Source: Meghimatium bilineatum (Eukaryota > Mollusca > Gastropoda > Stylommatophora > Philomycidae). Taken from it: 64,000 nt of DNA. The translations under genes were made by a program, and so were the position numbers. Positions 30,630-43,344 of the stretch are shown here, one piece after another. Location of the stretch: positions 39,835,627 through 39,899,626 of the forward strand of contig CM067309.1 of the NCBI GenBank assembly GCA_034231615.1, written 5' to 3'. How positions within the stretch are numbered: the stretch's first letter is position 1; each line of letters starts with the position of its first letter. The notes under the pieces were generated by a model. That model searched no databases. It saw only the letters and a list, made by a program, of their open reading frames with translations, and was not told where the DNA came from.

Positions 30630-33600
30630 GTAAAAACAATGTCCAAAGTAGAATATTCAGTAGATAGTTGAGTCAGTCAGGCAAAAGCAAGCATAAGCCT
30701 AGCCTTATAAATATACTCTGATTAAGACGGCAAAATCTGTTGTCTTAGTCTAGCCTGTAGCCTATACTATGAGTAGTCTCAGTAGGTATGATTTACTATG
30801 AAACTAATCTGTAATCATAGGCTAAGTCTATGGTGGCGATAGCTATCTTACAATCATGCGTTGCCTGAAAATATTAGTAATTACTTATTAGTTACATGCC
30901 GAAATCGGATGTGCTAGGCCTACAAGGCGTATAACGGTGGCACAACGTAATCACGCTCCCGGCGGAAATCGCACGGATATCCGTGATGGTTACAATGGAG
31001 CGAACGCAAAACAAACAAACTTATTAGTTAAACCTAGGCCTATTTTAACTATTTAATTATTATTAATTATACTGTCACGCGCTAACTAATTGCTACATGC
31101 TAGTTACACAAGAATCATACACTACAGGTCTCCAGATTTCAGAGAACATCAGAACTTTACATTCACTCTGGTTTGATCCAACAGTTATGAGATTTAGATG
31201 TAGTGCCATTATTATAACTCTTGCAATGTGCTGTTTGAAGGAGGGGATGGGTTTCTAGTTTCTCCGAGCTTTATTTCATACCCACCTGTTAGAGTGTGAG
31301 AAGGTATACTTATCTATTGCAATATTTTTCAATCAATAGACATACTTCAACGTTGATAAAACTTCCAACTCTGACAAAGGGGGTAAAACATAATTGTGTA
31401 GTACCTAGGCCTATAGAGTATAGTAGGCTTGATAGATTAAGGTGCTGTGGCAGACCTACTGCATGCAGGTTTTAGCCCATAAAATGACATGATGAGTAGT
31501 AATGAGAATGTTGTGCAAAGGTCAGCCATGCCACATGTCATGCCACACTTGCAAAGGTCAGCCATGCCACATGTCATGCCACACTTGCAAAGGTCAGCCA
31601 TGCCACACAGTGAATAAGCTAGTTACAGGTGAAATGTCCTGAGTTTGTATTATTCATAAAGCTATTCAGAAAAAATTCATTTACCTGTAACGTAACAACT
31701 GTTCAAGAAAAATTGACTCTTGACCTAGCTGCAGTAAGTAGTGTCGATACTAGGAATTTGGGTACCCCAAGAAAGCTCTGTCCTCATCCCCCTCTATGGG
31801 GTGCAAAGGGTCTTGCATTGCTCTCATGCAGACCCAATGTTAGCAGATAACCATGACCATAAAAGTACTTCCTTGTGGTGCACCCTAGAAACAGAAATAC
31901 AGCTGCTCTTGTTGTATTCCTGGCCAACACTTTTAGGCTCGTGGATATGGAGGCTGTAGATGGAATAAGAATTGCCTGCAAAGAGACAAGCAATATCTCC
32001 TAGACCTCTACACCAACACACCAGTAGCATTGTTGGCACACAGTGATAAAAGGCTGTACTTGTGCAGCATAAAAATGCAGAATCATTGGAGGGGTGGTCA
32101 ATGTCCGATATGGGTAGATCCCGCTAAGACATGGTGACCCTATGAGTACACATTAAACCTGGAAAAAAGGAAAAAGCGCTAGAGGCAGCATTGTGTATGT
32201 GAATTGATATAGTGGCAACAAAGCCACAATTGTCCAGCCTGAGACAGACTGGTGGAAAGGCTGTTCATGCTCGGGAACACACAGAAACCCACATGTCCTA
32301 CCACAATTGACCCTATTCAAAGTAAGAGTTATGTCTCAGGTATTGGATATGCCAACTTGAACATGTACCCCTAGGTATGAAAGAAAGCTTTGAATACCGC
32401 TCCCCATTGCACACAGGACAAGTATGGAACAAATGTCGGGAAGCACATTGTTCAAAATTCTGATTGAAGCCGTGTTGAGATTCAGACTCTTGACTCTGGG
32501 CAACATAGAGGTTGAAGCAAGTCACTAACAACACTGCAGACATAGCCAAACTTGACAGTCAGTCGCTGCTCAACATCGCTCATACAGAGAGAATTGGGTT
32601 CACTACTCAAGGTCCCACTGTGTAGCTCTTTATCTGAGATAGGCATAATCTACCCATTTCTTTGGGTAATATACGTAATGGCAAAGAGTCAAAATACACT
32701 GGTGATGGATTGGAAGGCGAGTCACAAGCGAGTGCATGAGAAATTCACAGGTCAATTCCAGACCCCCAACATGTTTGCCAAAGCAACACCTCATCTAGGA
32801 AGGTGTATCAACCCTGAGTCTAATTGGACTGTCGCCGAAACCCAACACTGCTTATACATAAAAAATTAGGTCTGGGTCATATGGACATATAGAGTGGTAA
32901 TGGAATGGTCTTCCTACATAAAGACAAGCTCACTGGCTGCGAAATACCTTGCCGGATAAAAGACACAAGATGGGTGACACAGGGAAATTATCAGCTCGTC
33001 TTGTGACATATACCCCTCTGAGTAGAAGGCTCCTTCAATAGGTATCAAGCCGAAAGCTGAAGTATCCTGGGTATGATAGAAAGCTTAGAAAAAACACACA
33101 ACTGCACGTAGGATGTAAGAGCTAATCACTCGCAATATTGACAAACATCCCCCTCTATATAAACTTCATTTGGTTGTGGTGCCCACAGGGATTGCTTTTG
33201 GTGCCACTAACTGGAATGACTGCTCTGGTTACTCTAGTTTTTACACTGCACACAAGTTTCTAATCATAACATAGTAGGTGAACTTATTTCTAATGTTACC
33301 AAAGTCAGATGTGTTCAGCCATTGGTGCAAATAAATTGTTGATGCGGTACATATGCATTCTCTGGACTTCTTGCTGCTGAAAATCTAATATTATTATCCT
33401 GCTACAAGTTTTTTTTCCTATAGGGAGATTTTGAAAATGAAGCAATGACTAACAGAAGACTATAAAGTGTTTATGTTTTTTCCCTATAGGGAGATTTTGA
33501 AAATGAAGTAAATGACTAACGGAAGACTATAAAATGTTTCTGTTTTTGTCCTATAGGGAGATTTTGAAAATGAAGCAATGACTGTAACAGAAGAGTATAA

Positions 33601-36600
33601 AATGGTTCTTGTCGTACGCCTGGACTTGAAAATGGGAAAAGGAAAAGTGGCAGCACAGGTAACCTGTTGTAAATGTTTTGTTCTCACTTTGAACCCTGCA
33701 CCCTTGAGGCGGAAATTTTGGTCTGATGTAAAATCATTTTTCTTGTTGGATCGATATAATCATTTCTGATCCTTATAGACCCTCACTTTTGTTACTGTAT
33801 GTTTTCCTGTGAAAGAGTGTAGGCAGGTCGAGCTGTGTTCACTCTAATTTATAATCGCTCCATTTTATACTAAGTGAATTGTGTTCGCTCCATTTTATAA
33901 TTGTGAATAATTTTGATCTAATTTTATAATTAGTAAATTATGTTTGTTTCATTTTATAATTAGTGAATTATGTTTGTTTCATTTTATAATTAGTGATTTG
34001 TGTTCACTCTAATTTATAATATCCCTGTATATTTCAGTGTGCTCATGCTGCTGTAGGTGCAGTAGAGAAGGCAAGCTATGAGAACATCAATGCACTGAAA
34101 CAATGGCAGAGACATGCACAGCCAAAAGTTGTACTGAAAGTCAACGATGAGGAATCCTTGTAAGTTTTCTGTGTATATTTATGTTGCAGATTCCGGATAC
34201 CACTGTCTTTGACAGATCTGGTATTCCTAGCATTGACACTATTCTAATGTTAATTTTGTTGCCAGGGTTGTCACATAATTATAATTATTCACTGTCCCTG
34301 AAACGTTTAAGTGTAAGGAAGGTTAACTGCTGTTTTTGCTAATGCTTGCAAACATCCAATAACATGAAAGCTGCAACTATTTGGTGGTATTAATGTTAAC
34401 TGACCACACAGTCCATATAACTGACCACACAGTCTATACGATGGTTCATGTTAAGCAGATGTGGCCTATTTTTATGGAACTAATCTCATACATTATTTAA
34501 TGAAACAAACTTTCGCTAAAGGTGCATACAACGCAGCATCCATCGATCTGCGTGTAATGCACTGAAAGGTCCTGCCCTTCTCTCTCTCCTAAAACACCCT
34601 TTGGGAGAGCTCTCAATATTGTACACGAAGATCAAATTAGCACTAGCAGATGCTTTGTGTTTTTTTATCTCCATGTTACGGAAGCTCAATGAAATCAAAC
34701 TTACTATTAAAAAGATGGACTGTTATCACATGATGAGGTCACATTTGCATAACATGTACCTATATAACTGACCACACAGTCCATATGACTGACCACACAT
34801 TCTATATGATGGCATGGCTTCAATATGGGTTAGTATATAAATATACTATAATTAGGAAACATCGAAGAGTTGCAATCAGTGTCAGCTGAATAAAACAAGT
34901 CCTTATATAGAATTCTATAGCAGCCCCACCAGCAAGGAAATCAGAACATGGCTTTTAGTGCTAGAAACCCAACAATTCTTTGCAGAAAAGTCATCAAAAA
35001 TCTAACGGAAAGAGGGATTTGTGATGGAACTGTGTGTATGGCCTTTTTTTTTAAAGGTAAACACTCCCCAAACCATACTGAAGATGAATTTATGGCCCTG
35101 CATCTGATATTTGTTGCCAGGGATGCCACAGTGAGAAGATATGAACTTGAGAAATTATTACTGGACTCCTTTGTTGCTAAAGATGCCATTGAGAATATAT
35201 AAACTTGAGAATATATAAACTTGAGAATTGGTTACTGGACTCCTTTGTTGCTAAAGATGCCATTGAGAATATATAAACTTGAGAATTGGTTACTGGACTC
35301 CTTTGCTGCCAGGAATGCCACAGTGAGAAGATATAAACTTGAGAATTGGTTACTGGACTCCTTTGCTGCCAGGAATGCCACAGTGAGAAGATATGAACAC
35401 TTCACTTTGAGAAGTGATTACTGGACTATTTTGAATCATGACTTATGTTCCTTAATGTTTCAGATTGAATCTAGTCAAGGTTGCAAAGGCTAAACATATA
35501 ACCACATGTCTGATCAGTGATGCTGGAAGGACACAGATTGCTGCAGGATCCAAGACAGTCCTTGCTGTTGGACCTGGTAAAGTTTTTGTTTGAAATATTT
35601 TTGGTCATTGGTAAAAAAAAATTGAGAACTCTAGAGGGGGTCACAGAGATGTGGTTAGACACAAAAATTTTGAAAATCTCATGAACTGCTAATAATACAA
35701 GTCTCGTACTTTGTTATAAATAGATCAGTGGTTCTCAACCATTTTTTGCCCATTGTTCCATTATTGGGATTTTTTCTTTCATGTCCTCTTGGTTCCCAAA
35801 ATAAAATATTATAGACTTTCTGTACAGATCACTAAGGTTAATCAATATCCATCTTGTTATTTAAGTCATTCACCTGCTTTGACTTGGAACACAGACATCC
35901 ACTGTCCTACAGAGAAGCAAGCACCATAATCCACACCACTTACATTGCCTCAAAAGATATCAACAGACCACATTATTTTTCCTTAAAGCAGACCATTGCA
36001 GACTGTTGGACCACCTTTACTAAGTGAGGATCTCATACACAGATGAATGTTCATACAGATCTGGAATCCAAACCCCCCAAACACATAATTCAGGATTACC
36101 CAAACATACAAAGAGCAGAGATGGCAGGTCTGGCCAGAGGATACAGATTTGAGGCAAAAACTATTGGGCAGCCACTCTGACCTGGAGAAGACAGTGGATT
36201 TCATTCAGACGACAGGCCTGACAATCTAACATGAACTGCAGATGCTGAGCACAGAAGATTTACCTGCTAACCATTAAACCCAGGTTATGAGGTTATTCAT
36301 TGTTTGAAATAAAAATTGCTCCTGTGGTTTACCTAGCCACAAGAAAGTAGGGTACCAGCACTCATGCTCCAGGAAGGTCGAGGAATGGTACCATCACTAC
36401 TGAGCAAGTGTGGTAGGCGACGCTAGTCAGGTGGTTTCTGGTCAACCACTGACTAGGCAACTGAGCACTTATGGGAAGCCATGTGTTATGACACTGGTTC
36501 ATAACTTAGCTTACCCGTATACCAATAAATAATGTGGCTAGCATCATGCCTGCTGATTTGTATTTATTCCATACCAGATTTTTTCAAATTTGTAGGCCTA

Positions 36601-37049
36601 TTATTATAATTAGTGGTCCTCAGTTTGTGACCATGTGTGCACATATAATTATTATAATTAGTTGTTCTCAGTTTGGGACCATGTGTGCACATATAATTAT
36701 TATAATTAGTGGTCCTCAGTTTGGGACCATGTGTGCAAATATAATTATTATAATTAGTGGTCCACAGTTTGGGACCATGGGTGCACATATAATTATTATA
36801 ATTAGTGGTCCTCAGTTTGGGACCATGGGTGCACATATAATTATTATAATTAGTGGTCCTCAGTTTGGGACCATGGGTGCACATATAATTATGTATCAAG
36901 AAGTGTGTGTGTTCAGACATTCTTCTTACTTGTCATAATATTATTCACAGAAGAAATAACTGATTAACTGAAAATTGATTTTTTCTGTTTATTTTTCAGG
37001 TCCAGCAAGTCTGATTGATCAGATAACAGGGCACTTAAAGTTATTATAG
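30453..37049 (+). CDS. PTRH2: Peptidyl-tRNA hydrolase 2 (Bit1), five-exon gene
   Basis: Exons 30453-30629, 33557-33658, 34038-34159, 35464-35576, 37000-37049 make 564 nt, 187 residues plus TAG, with every phase consistent. The product hydrolyses peptidyl-tRNA; in animals it is anchored in the mitochondrial outer membrane and linked to anoikis. Residues 12-31 form a hydrophobic anchor ([16 protein letters not shown]) followed by a basic patch. The PTH2 fold starts near residue 74 with [20 protein letters not shown], then [42 protein letters not shown] and the end [17 protein letters not shown]. All PTH2 signature blocks are present; the human protein has 179 residues. The ATG at 30453 was chosen because it opens the anchor exon and an upstream ATG closes at once. 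Introns contain only repeats. Exon-edge duplications occur at exon 1 and exon 2. Confidence 0.95.
30605..30690 (+). repeat. Duplicated exon 1 end and donor of PTRH2
   Basis: ATTCAGTAGACAGTCGAATC / AGTCAG/GTAAAA recurs 51 bp later as ATTCAGTAGATAGTTGAGTC / AGTCAG/GCAAAA. Confidence 0.9.
30630..33556 (+). other. PTRH2 intron 1
   Basis: Contains a degraded copy of the exon 1 donor (to 30690), a 35-bp triplicate (31505-31612) and 31740-33120, a moderate-GC stretch without stop-free frames above about 105 codons that I cannot assign. Ends in the triplicated exon 2 acceptor. Confidence 0.6.
31505..31612 (+). repeat. 35-bp tandem repeat, 3 copies
   Basis: Unit core AAAGGTCAGCCATGCCACAT. Confidence 0.9.
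33411..33620 (+). repeat. Triplicated acceptor and exon 2 start of PTRH2
   Basis: CCTATAG/GGAGATTTTGAAAATGAAG occurs at 33424, 33490 and 33557 (first exon-like base). Only the last continues in frame. Confidence 0.95.
33557..33658 (+). CDS. PTRH2: PTRH2 exon 2
   Basis: 34 codons between CCTATAG and GCACAG/GTAACC. It encodes the linker [13 protein letters not shown] and the first beta strand and loop of the PTH2 domain, including the MGKGKVAAQ motif at the active site. Two degenerate copies of its first half lie just upstream. Confidence 0.95.
33830..34020 (+). repeat. About 30-bp AT-rich tandem repeat, 5-6 copies
   Basis: Unit core ATTTTATAATTAGTGAATTA with TGTTTGTTTC. Lies just upstream of PTRH2 exon 3. 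Confidence 0.85.
34038..34159 (+). CDS. PTRH2: PTRH2 exon 3
   Basis: Acceptor ATATTTCAG, donor TCCTT/GTAAGT. It encodes [20 protein letters not shown] and then [20 protein letters not shown]. The motifs CxHA and QPKVV.K are diagnostic of PTH2. Confidence 0.95.
35155..35400 (+). repeat. 60-bp tandem repeat, about 4 copies
   Basis: Unit core TTGAGAATTGGTTACTGGAC then TCCTTTGCTGCCAGGAATGC. PTRH2 intron 3. Confidence 0.9.
35464..35576 (+). CDS. PTRH2: PTRH2 exon 4
   Basis: Acceptor AATGTTTCAG, donor GACCTG/GTAAAG. It encodes [20 protein letters not shown] followed by [17 protein letters not shown], the DAGRTQI and GS.TVL.vGP blocks that close the PTH2 active site. Confidence 0.95.
36330..36520. 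repeat. Dispersed repeat, inverted partner of 4790-5130
   Basis: Reads TGGTCAACCACTGACTAGGC and AGTAGGGTACCAGCACTCAT; single copy of the core. Lies in PTRH2 intron 4. Confidence 0.6.
36605..36890 (+). repeat. 48-bp minisatellite, 6 copies
   Basis: Unit core CAGTTTGGGACCATGTGTGC then ACATATAATTATTATAATTA. PTRH2 intron 4. Confidence 0.95.
37000..37049 (+). CDS. PTRH2: PTRH2 exon 5 and stop
   Basis: Acceptor TATTTTTCAG; 50 nt encoding [15 protein letters not shown] and TAG. G.LIDK.TGHLKLY is the invariant PTH2 C-terminus. No canonical AATAAA is seen within about 150 nt after the stop. Confidence 0.95.
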
Positions 37050-37189
37050 AAAAATGATTTTTATTTATGCTAAGTAATTTTTGAATGTATTCATCAACAA
37101 TACAACATCTGGTAATAATACAAACACTATACAACAACTACAAGTGCTTTAACATAGAACTAGCCTATCCACCAGTTTTATGATTTCTA

Positions 37190-37730
37190 AATCTTTCTTT
37201 TCTTTTTTCTTTATAACCCTTTATGCCTTGCAGCATCAGGGGTAGAAGAGTCCTCAGGAGACAGCCTTTATGTGTGCTTTTTATATGCTTGTTTTCGTGG
37301 TCTATTTTATTTCTGTAATCTATCTTTTGCATGGTCTGCCCCCGGCTTTGTATCCATCGTGTCTCTATAGCAATGTCTTTTGAGGGGCACTATTTGATGG
37401 TAGTCCAGTGGCATGTGAGAACCTCTTAATCTGTTGTCTTCTAATGCAGTCCAAAATTGACATTGTGTTTGTTAGTCTTCTGATGTTTTCATAGATTCTA
37501 TTGTTGCTCCGATAATTCTACGTGGTCAAGTCTTTTCTGCTGTAACAAGTTTTTTTTTTTGTTGAGTGTTTGTGAAAATAGGAGACATCTGCCCCAAGAT
37601 CTGGTATGCAATGTTGCATATAATTGGCTTATCTACCTACAAGTTTTAAATGTTTATATATGTAATGTAAATTTTGATGAAAAAAAACATGGATATGTGC
37701 AGAAGGGTTTGTTAAATATCTACCAACCTG

Positions 37731-37776
<46 letters not shown>

Positions 37777-38130
37777 CTGTCTATCTATCTGTCTGTCTAT
37801 CTATCTGTCTATCTATCTATCTATCTCTTTGCTCTGTTTTTGCTGTTAGGTGTTGTAGAATTGAATGTAGGTTGGTTTTTCGATTAATAGAATGTTTGAT
37901 AGCTTGATATGCAGTAATATTATGACATCTCAAAAAATTGGTATCTCCACTTTCTTCTAGAGTCTTCCTTTGGTGTTCCATCCTCATGTAGTATGCGTTT
38001 TCCACTGGCCAATAAGGGTTCATTCTTATTAAATAGTTGAACCATTTCAGTTTCTGTTTGTCAGTATATTTGACCAGACATTGTTCCAACAGTTCTTGTA
38101 ATCTCTTCATTCCTCACATGGTCTCTCTTC
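37190..38130 (-). mobile_element. LINE fragment (family D)
   Basis: Minus strand: KYTDKQKLKWFNYLIRMN and EHQRKTLEESGDTNFLRCHN, then, beyond a TCTA microsatellite, a degraded G.RPCKR..EIK block. RTE-type C-terminal region split by the microsatellite. Confidence 0.65.
37730..37830 (+). repeat. TCTA/TCTG microsatellite
   Basis: (CTAT)n with CTGT interruptions, inside a LINE family D remnant. Confidence 0.95.
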
Positions 38131-38249
38131 TTGTTCTGTTTGCCGCTTTTCATATACAAGAGATCAATATACAGTAAACAATAAATAGTTAAATATACAA
38201 TGAATAGTTAAATATATATGATAAAAATGCATTCAAGATGTAGACTGAT

Positions 38250-38620
38250 GTTAGTTATCCGATCATCATCATGGCACTCTGGACAAGTCCAGAGATGTTC
38301 CGGTCTCATATTCAGTATGTGTTTCAGCTTGTGGTAACTGACTGTTCCAATTGTGTGTTTGTTGATAGCTCTTCGTTTCATTCCTGTTTGCCATTAGTTT
38401 CTTACAACACTGCACTTTAATCCTAGGTCCTGCATTCTAGTCATAGATACGGAAGAAGAAACACAGCCCACATCATCCAATCATTTAACTCCTTGATTGC
38501 ATTCAAAATATCAGCACAGTCCATTTAACTACCGCCAGTCACTATGGCCACATTCGCAATTATCTATTCTTTCATTTCCTCTAACATCCATATGTCCAGG
38601 TACAAAATGATGTAAAGTAG
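38250..38620 (-). mobile_element. LINE 3'-end fragment (family E-like)
   Basis: Degraded minus-strand copy that aligns along its length with 48685-49080 (shared blocks TGTGGTAACTGACTGTTCCA and TTGCATTCAAAATATCAG). Confidence 0.65.
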
Positions 38621-38814
38621 AACATTGGTGAAGAATGTGGCAGATGATCTGCTTTTAAAGCAGAGAGTCTCTATGGAAGACCTGAAGTGAATCATAGTTT
38701 GTTAAAGTTACTCTTGATGTGATCTGGTGTTAAACTTAATGAAAAAGTGAATTATACAACTGATACTGTGATCTGATGATTGACATAAGTACATTGAAGG
38801 AGCGAATCATACAG

Positions 38815-38945
38815 TGTGCTGAAGTCGGATGTATTGTGCCAAAAGGTACATATATTGCAACCAAGCTGTAAACCATAGCACATTCCTGACTACCTCCTGA
38901 TAATTAGCAGAAGTTTGAGAACGAGTGAGGAAGAAGAATCATAGA
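38815..38945 (+). mobile_element. Short interspersed family S, tail half
   Basis: GTGCTGAAGTCGGATGTATT, AAACCATAGCACATTCC, tail AGTTTGAGAACGAGTGAGGA. Confidence 0.65.
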
Positions 38946-39054
38946 GTTGAGTGTAGCTACTGAGACTGTGATCTGATGACTGTTAGAGGTACAACAAGGA
39001 TTGACTGAATCGTATAATAATAATAAAAGCTCATAACTTATCAGGACTGTGAAG

Positions 39055-39205
39055 ATGGCACATTGGAGACATCAGCACAAAAAACCCGACAACTACCTTT
39101 GTCCTCTGCCACATTGGAGACATCAGAACAAAAAACCCGACAACTACCTTTGTCCTCTGCCACATTGGAGACATCAGAACAAAAAAACCCAACATATACC
39201 TTTGT
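39055..39205 (+). repeat. 51-bp tandem repeat, 3 copies
   Basis: Unit core CACATTGGAGACATCAGAAC then AAAAAACCCGACAACTACCT. Confidence 0.95.
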
Positions 39206-40089
39206 CCTCAGTCATTTGGATCAATGTAGAGAAATTGTACTTGGACCATTGCTTGATCTTGTCAATCTACCATTTTCTATGTCCACTTTCTCACCTTCCA
39301 CCATGAACTGTACATTGTAAAAATAGTTTTTTGATCTCATATAGTTGATTGAAGCAACTGAGGTTGTGCTCCGATGAGCTGACTTACTAGCTTAAAAGAA
39401 GATAACAGAAATATTGCTGCTTATTATGGAAGAAGCCTAGACATTGTTAAGTCTGAACTGGATGTATCATCTGTACAACATCTGCACCTTCCAAACTTGA
39501 TACAAATAAATAATGTATTCATTTTATATCTTATGTTTTGTTTCATTCTTTGTTCTAATTCAATGATTTGTTTGAGACTGAGTGGAAATACATGTTTTTG
39601 TGTTTATTTTGAAACTTCCATTAGATCTCTTTTGTTTCAGGACAAAAGTTCTACTAAATTTCAAATAAAATTAATGTAGTCAGTCAACAGAAATATGTTA
39701 TGTCACTATTTTATTTGTGATAATGATCCAACAGATCTGACTTCTGCAGTGATAACTAATACAGTCAGTGTTTTTACCACTTCTACTGAACGGTAGACGT
39801 CTGTAACCAAATCGCTAGTAGGACAGCAGTATGAGAGAACTTATTACTGTACTATACATTGGTCACCACCCTGAAAGCTAACCACATTCAAGCTTGCTTG
39901 ACCTTCTTGCCTCTGTTCTTCTTCTGTCAACATAGTCACAGACTCATTTGTTCTAATTCAATGATTTGTTTGGGATGAGTAGAGGCAACTAAGAGAATGG
40001 ATTGATAACCTTTACCTTTAGATGGTAAAAATGACCAAATAATTCAAGCTAAAATTTTTCTTTTGTTTTCTATTAATGTATTTTTTTGG

Positions 40090-41930
40090 GTCTATTGTCT
40101 ATCCCCTCCACAGGTGGTGTTGTCTTAGCTTCCAGACTTGCCGTTGATCATAGGGATCTATGAAGGAATGTAGTCTGCGTTCCAGGGTCAGGTGTGTTGC
40201 TCTGGTTGAGTTGTTGTCATGTTTATTCAGGATGGTCTTGATGTTGTCTATCCATCTTTACCTAGGTCTTCCCGTGACTCTGTATCCTGATTACATCTTG
40301 TTATAAGCTCTTATGGGAAGTTGATTGTTCATCCTCATAAGATGTCCTAACCATTTTATCTGTTGTTTCTCTGTATATTTGATGCATGATGTGATACCTA
40401 TTATCTTTCTGATGTTCTCACTGCACATTTTGTCCAGTCTGGTGACTCCAGTAGCCTTCCTTAGACATTTCATTTCGCAAGTTTAAATCTATCTCTTATG
40501 TGTAGATATCAGTTGCCAAGTCTGGCATTGGTAGCATAGTGTTGGTATAAAGATGCTCTTAATCATTTGTTTCTTTACTTCCATGTTGATTTTTGGGTGC
40601 AAAGGTGACAGGTGGTATATCACAGCATTTGTCTTTCTTGACATCTTGTTTCTATCTCTCTATCGAGTAGCCAGTCTTCTATGGCGATACTTCCTAGGTA
40701 CTTGAACTTTTTGACTTGTTTTATTATTGTGTTCTCTATTTGGATGTTTAAGTGTTCTGTTCATCTCGTTATTTGCATAGTTTCTGTTTTGTGTGTGTGT
40801 GTGTTAATCCGCATGTTGTATTTATTGCATATTCTTGATAGTGAGTTGATGTGTGTTTGCAGTTTTTCTTTGTCTCCTGTTTTTGTTGTGAATGGTTCTG
40901 ATACTCCATCTGTTGTTCTCACCTTGCTTTGGCTTTTTTTCGAAGAATGCTTTGATGTGTAGTAATTGTTCCATGATTCCATATATTTCTAGTGTTCCCC
41001 ATAGTATGTCTCTGTTTATTTAGTTATATGCTTTTTCTTGGTCGACAAAGATAATGTTTAGCTTTTTGTCATATTAAATAGCTTTTTCACTGAGTTGTCT
41101 AAGGGTAAATAGTGCATCCTGCTCCTCTTCTGAAACCCTTCTTGACTTGATTTAGTTGTTGTTGTTCTATGATGTTCTTTGTGCAAGTATTTTAGCGTAT
41201 ATTTTCCCAGTGTGGCTGAGTAGTGTGAGATGGTGCGATAAGTTTCACATTCTCTTTTTTGTTATCTTTGTTTTTCCATGTTAGAACTAATAATTGAGTT
41301 TTCCAGTCATGTGGGACCCTATTTTCTTCCCATGCTATTGGAAATATTATGCTCAGCCATTTCACACCAATCTTTCTGCATGCTTTAATTGCTTCTTTTG
41401 GTAGTCCATCCTCTCCTGGTAATTTATTTTTGGGGATATTTTTAGTTCCTTTTTCTATTTCATGGTATCAATGGCTCAGAGGTTTTTTAGTCTTTTATTG
41501 TATATGTGTATTCTACTGTAGTATTTGTATGATTCTTGGAAGTATTCCTTCCATCTATTCTTTCTTTCATTTTTAAGATTGGGTTTTTCTCTTTAGTGTT
41601 TATTATTATTGTTGTTGTTGTTGGTTCATATCTTTCGTCTTATTCTCATTGAGTTCATACTCTTAAAAAATTCTCGTGGGTTTGTCCTACATTTGTGGAC
41701 CAGGCTTTCCCTATATTTAGTCCACAAATTTTCTTTGGCTTTTTTAAAATTTGTAGGTAGTCAATGCTTTTGTTTGGACTTTAAGAATGTGTTGAAACAT
41801 TTCTTTTTAATTTTAAAGAAATGTCCAACAGATCTGACTGTCTTTTATCTCGTAGAAGTTTTTTTTCTCATTTATTTTGTATTACAGAGTTTATAATTTA
41901 TTTGTGTAATTTAACGTCAATGCTGGGGTC
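40090..41930 (-). mobile_element. LINE remnant including reverse-transcriptase domain (family D)
   Basis: The longest LINE piece here. Minus strand: PGEDGLPKEAIKACRKIGVK and WLSIIFPIAWEENRVPHDWK (RT fingers), RICNKYNMRINTHTHKTETM (RT palm, KTE.M), and CIKYTEKQQIKWLGHLMRMN (C-terminal). Many frameshifts; inactive. Confidence 0.8.
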
Positions 41931-42279
41931 AGACTAAAAGTCAAAGCCGATAACTGCGATGTAACTTATTCTGTTCTATGGGCTGCATCGAGCTATCTCG
42001 CTGGAGTTTTTAGAAGGAATGCAAAAGTAGAAGTTACCTGGTATAGTCGAATCCCATTATAACAATTTGGTCCATACTGATGAAATATCGATGTAATAAC
42101 AGAAGTTTGTTAAATATTAATAGTTTTTTGTGTGTGTAGATCTGTATATGATCAGCCGGCCTAAATCATGTTGACTTTTTATTTCTACATTCAGTGTCAT
42201 GTGCAAAATAAAAGGGTCTTTAATATATTATTTATTAAACAGATTTAAACAATATCTTTCCATTAAACAATAGTACTAA

Positions 42280-42770
42280 TATTAGTGGGATGTAGTTAGT
42301 CGTTGGATCATCGTTACTGCACTTCGGACAGGTCAATAGGTGCTCAGATCTCTCCTTGAGTGTAGCCGCCAATACACGTTGACTGATGGTCCCAGTACAC
42401 TGTTGATTGACCATCATTCTTTCTCGCCGACAAAACCATTCCTTTCTAGTGATGCCACATTTGAAACCAAGCTCCCTTATTCTAGTCATGGAAGAAGAGT
42501 CATCGTCACTTATACAGTAATTTGTTTGTGCGATTTCCGGTAGGGTTTAAAATGTCTGCCCGATCCATTTGCTCCGCCAACAGCTGTAGTAGCAGCATGT
42601 GCGGCCAACATATCTGCGCAATACCCCAGACTCCCGCATGTCCCGGGCATAAAAATAAAAGTCAGTTTACACACACAGGAATTCTTTACTGCATCCAACC
42701 ACTGTTTCTGATTGAACCCCACCTGCACTTTCACAATCATGCTCATTGAGTCACTGAGTATACAGGCATG
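42280..42770 (-). mobile_element. LINE 3'-end fragment (family E, RNase H tail)
   Basis: Minus strand: GYCADMLAAHAATTAVGGAN, then TRIRELGFKCGITRKEW and TGTISQRVLAATLKERSEHL and CPKCSNDDPTTN. Near-identical end at 60605. Confidence 0.75.
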
Positions 42771-42851
42771 TGATGCTGTTTGCGATCACACCCATCTAAG
42801 TATGTACATTAAATAGCAATATTTTGTGTAGACACCTTTATTTTTTTTTTA

Positions 42852-43262
42852 CATATCATGCATACCAATACACCTGAAATATCATGCATATCAATACACC
42901 TGAAATATCATGCATACCAATACACCTGAAATATCATGCATACCAATACACCTGAAATATCATGCATACCAATACACCTGAAATATCATGCATACCAATA
43001 CACCTGAAATATCATGCATACCAATACACCTGAAATATCATGCATACCAATACACCTGAAATATCATGCATACCAATACACCTGAAATATCAAGCATACC
43101 AATACACCTGAAATATCATGCATACCAATACACCTGAAATATCATGCATACCAATACACCTGAAATATCATGCATACCAATACACCTGAAATATCATGCA
43201 TACCAATACACCTGAAATATCAAGCATACCAATACACCTGAAATATCATGAAATATACACCT
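42852..43262 (+). repeat. 26-bp minisatellite, about 16 copies
   Basis: Unit core ATCATGCATACCAATACACC then TGAAAT. Very homogeneous. Confidence 0.95.
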
Positions 43263-43344
43263 GAGATATTCAATAAACATATTTTTATCATGAAAAACTT
43301 TAACTGTTATAAAATAGAGAGTTAATGGTTTTTATTTTCTGCAC

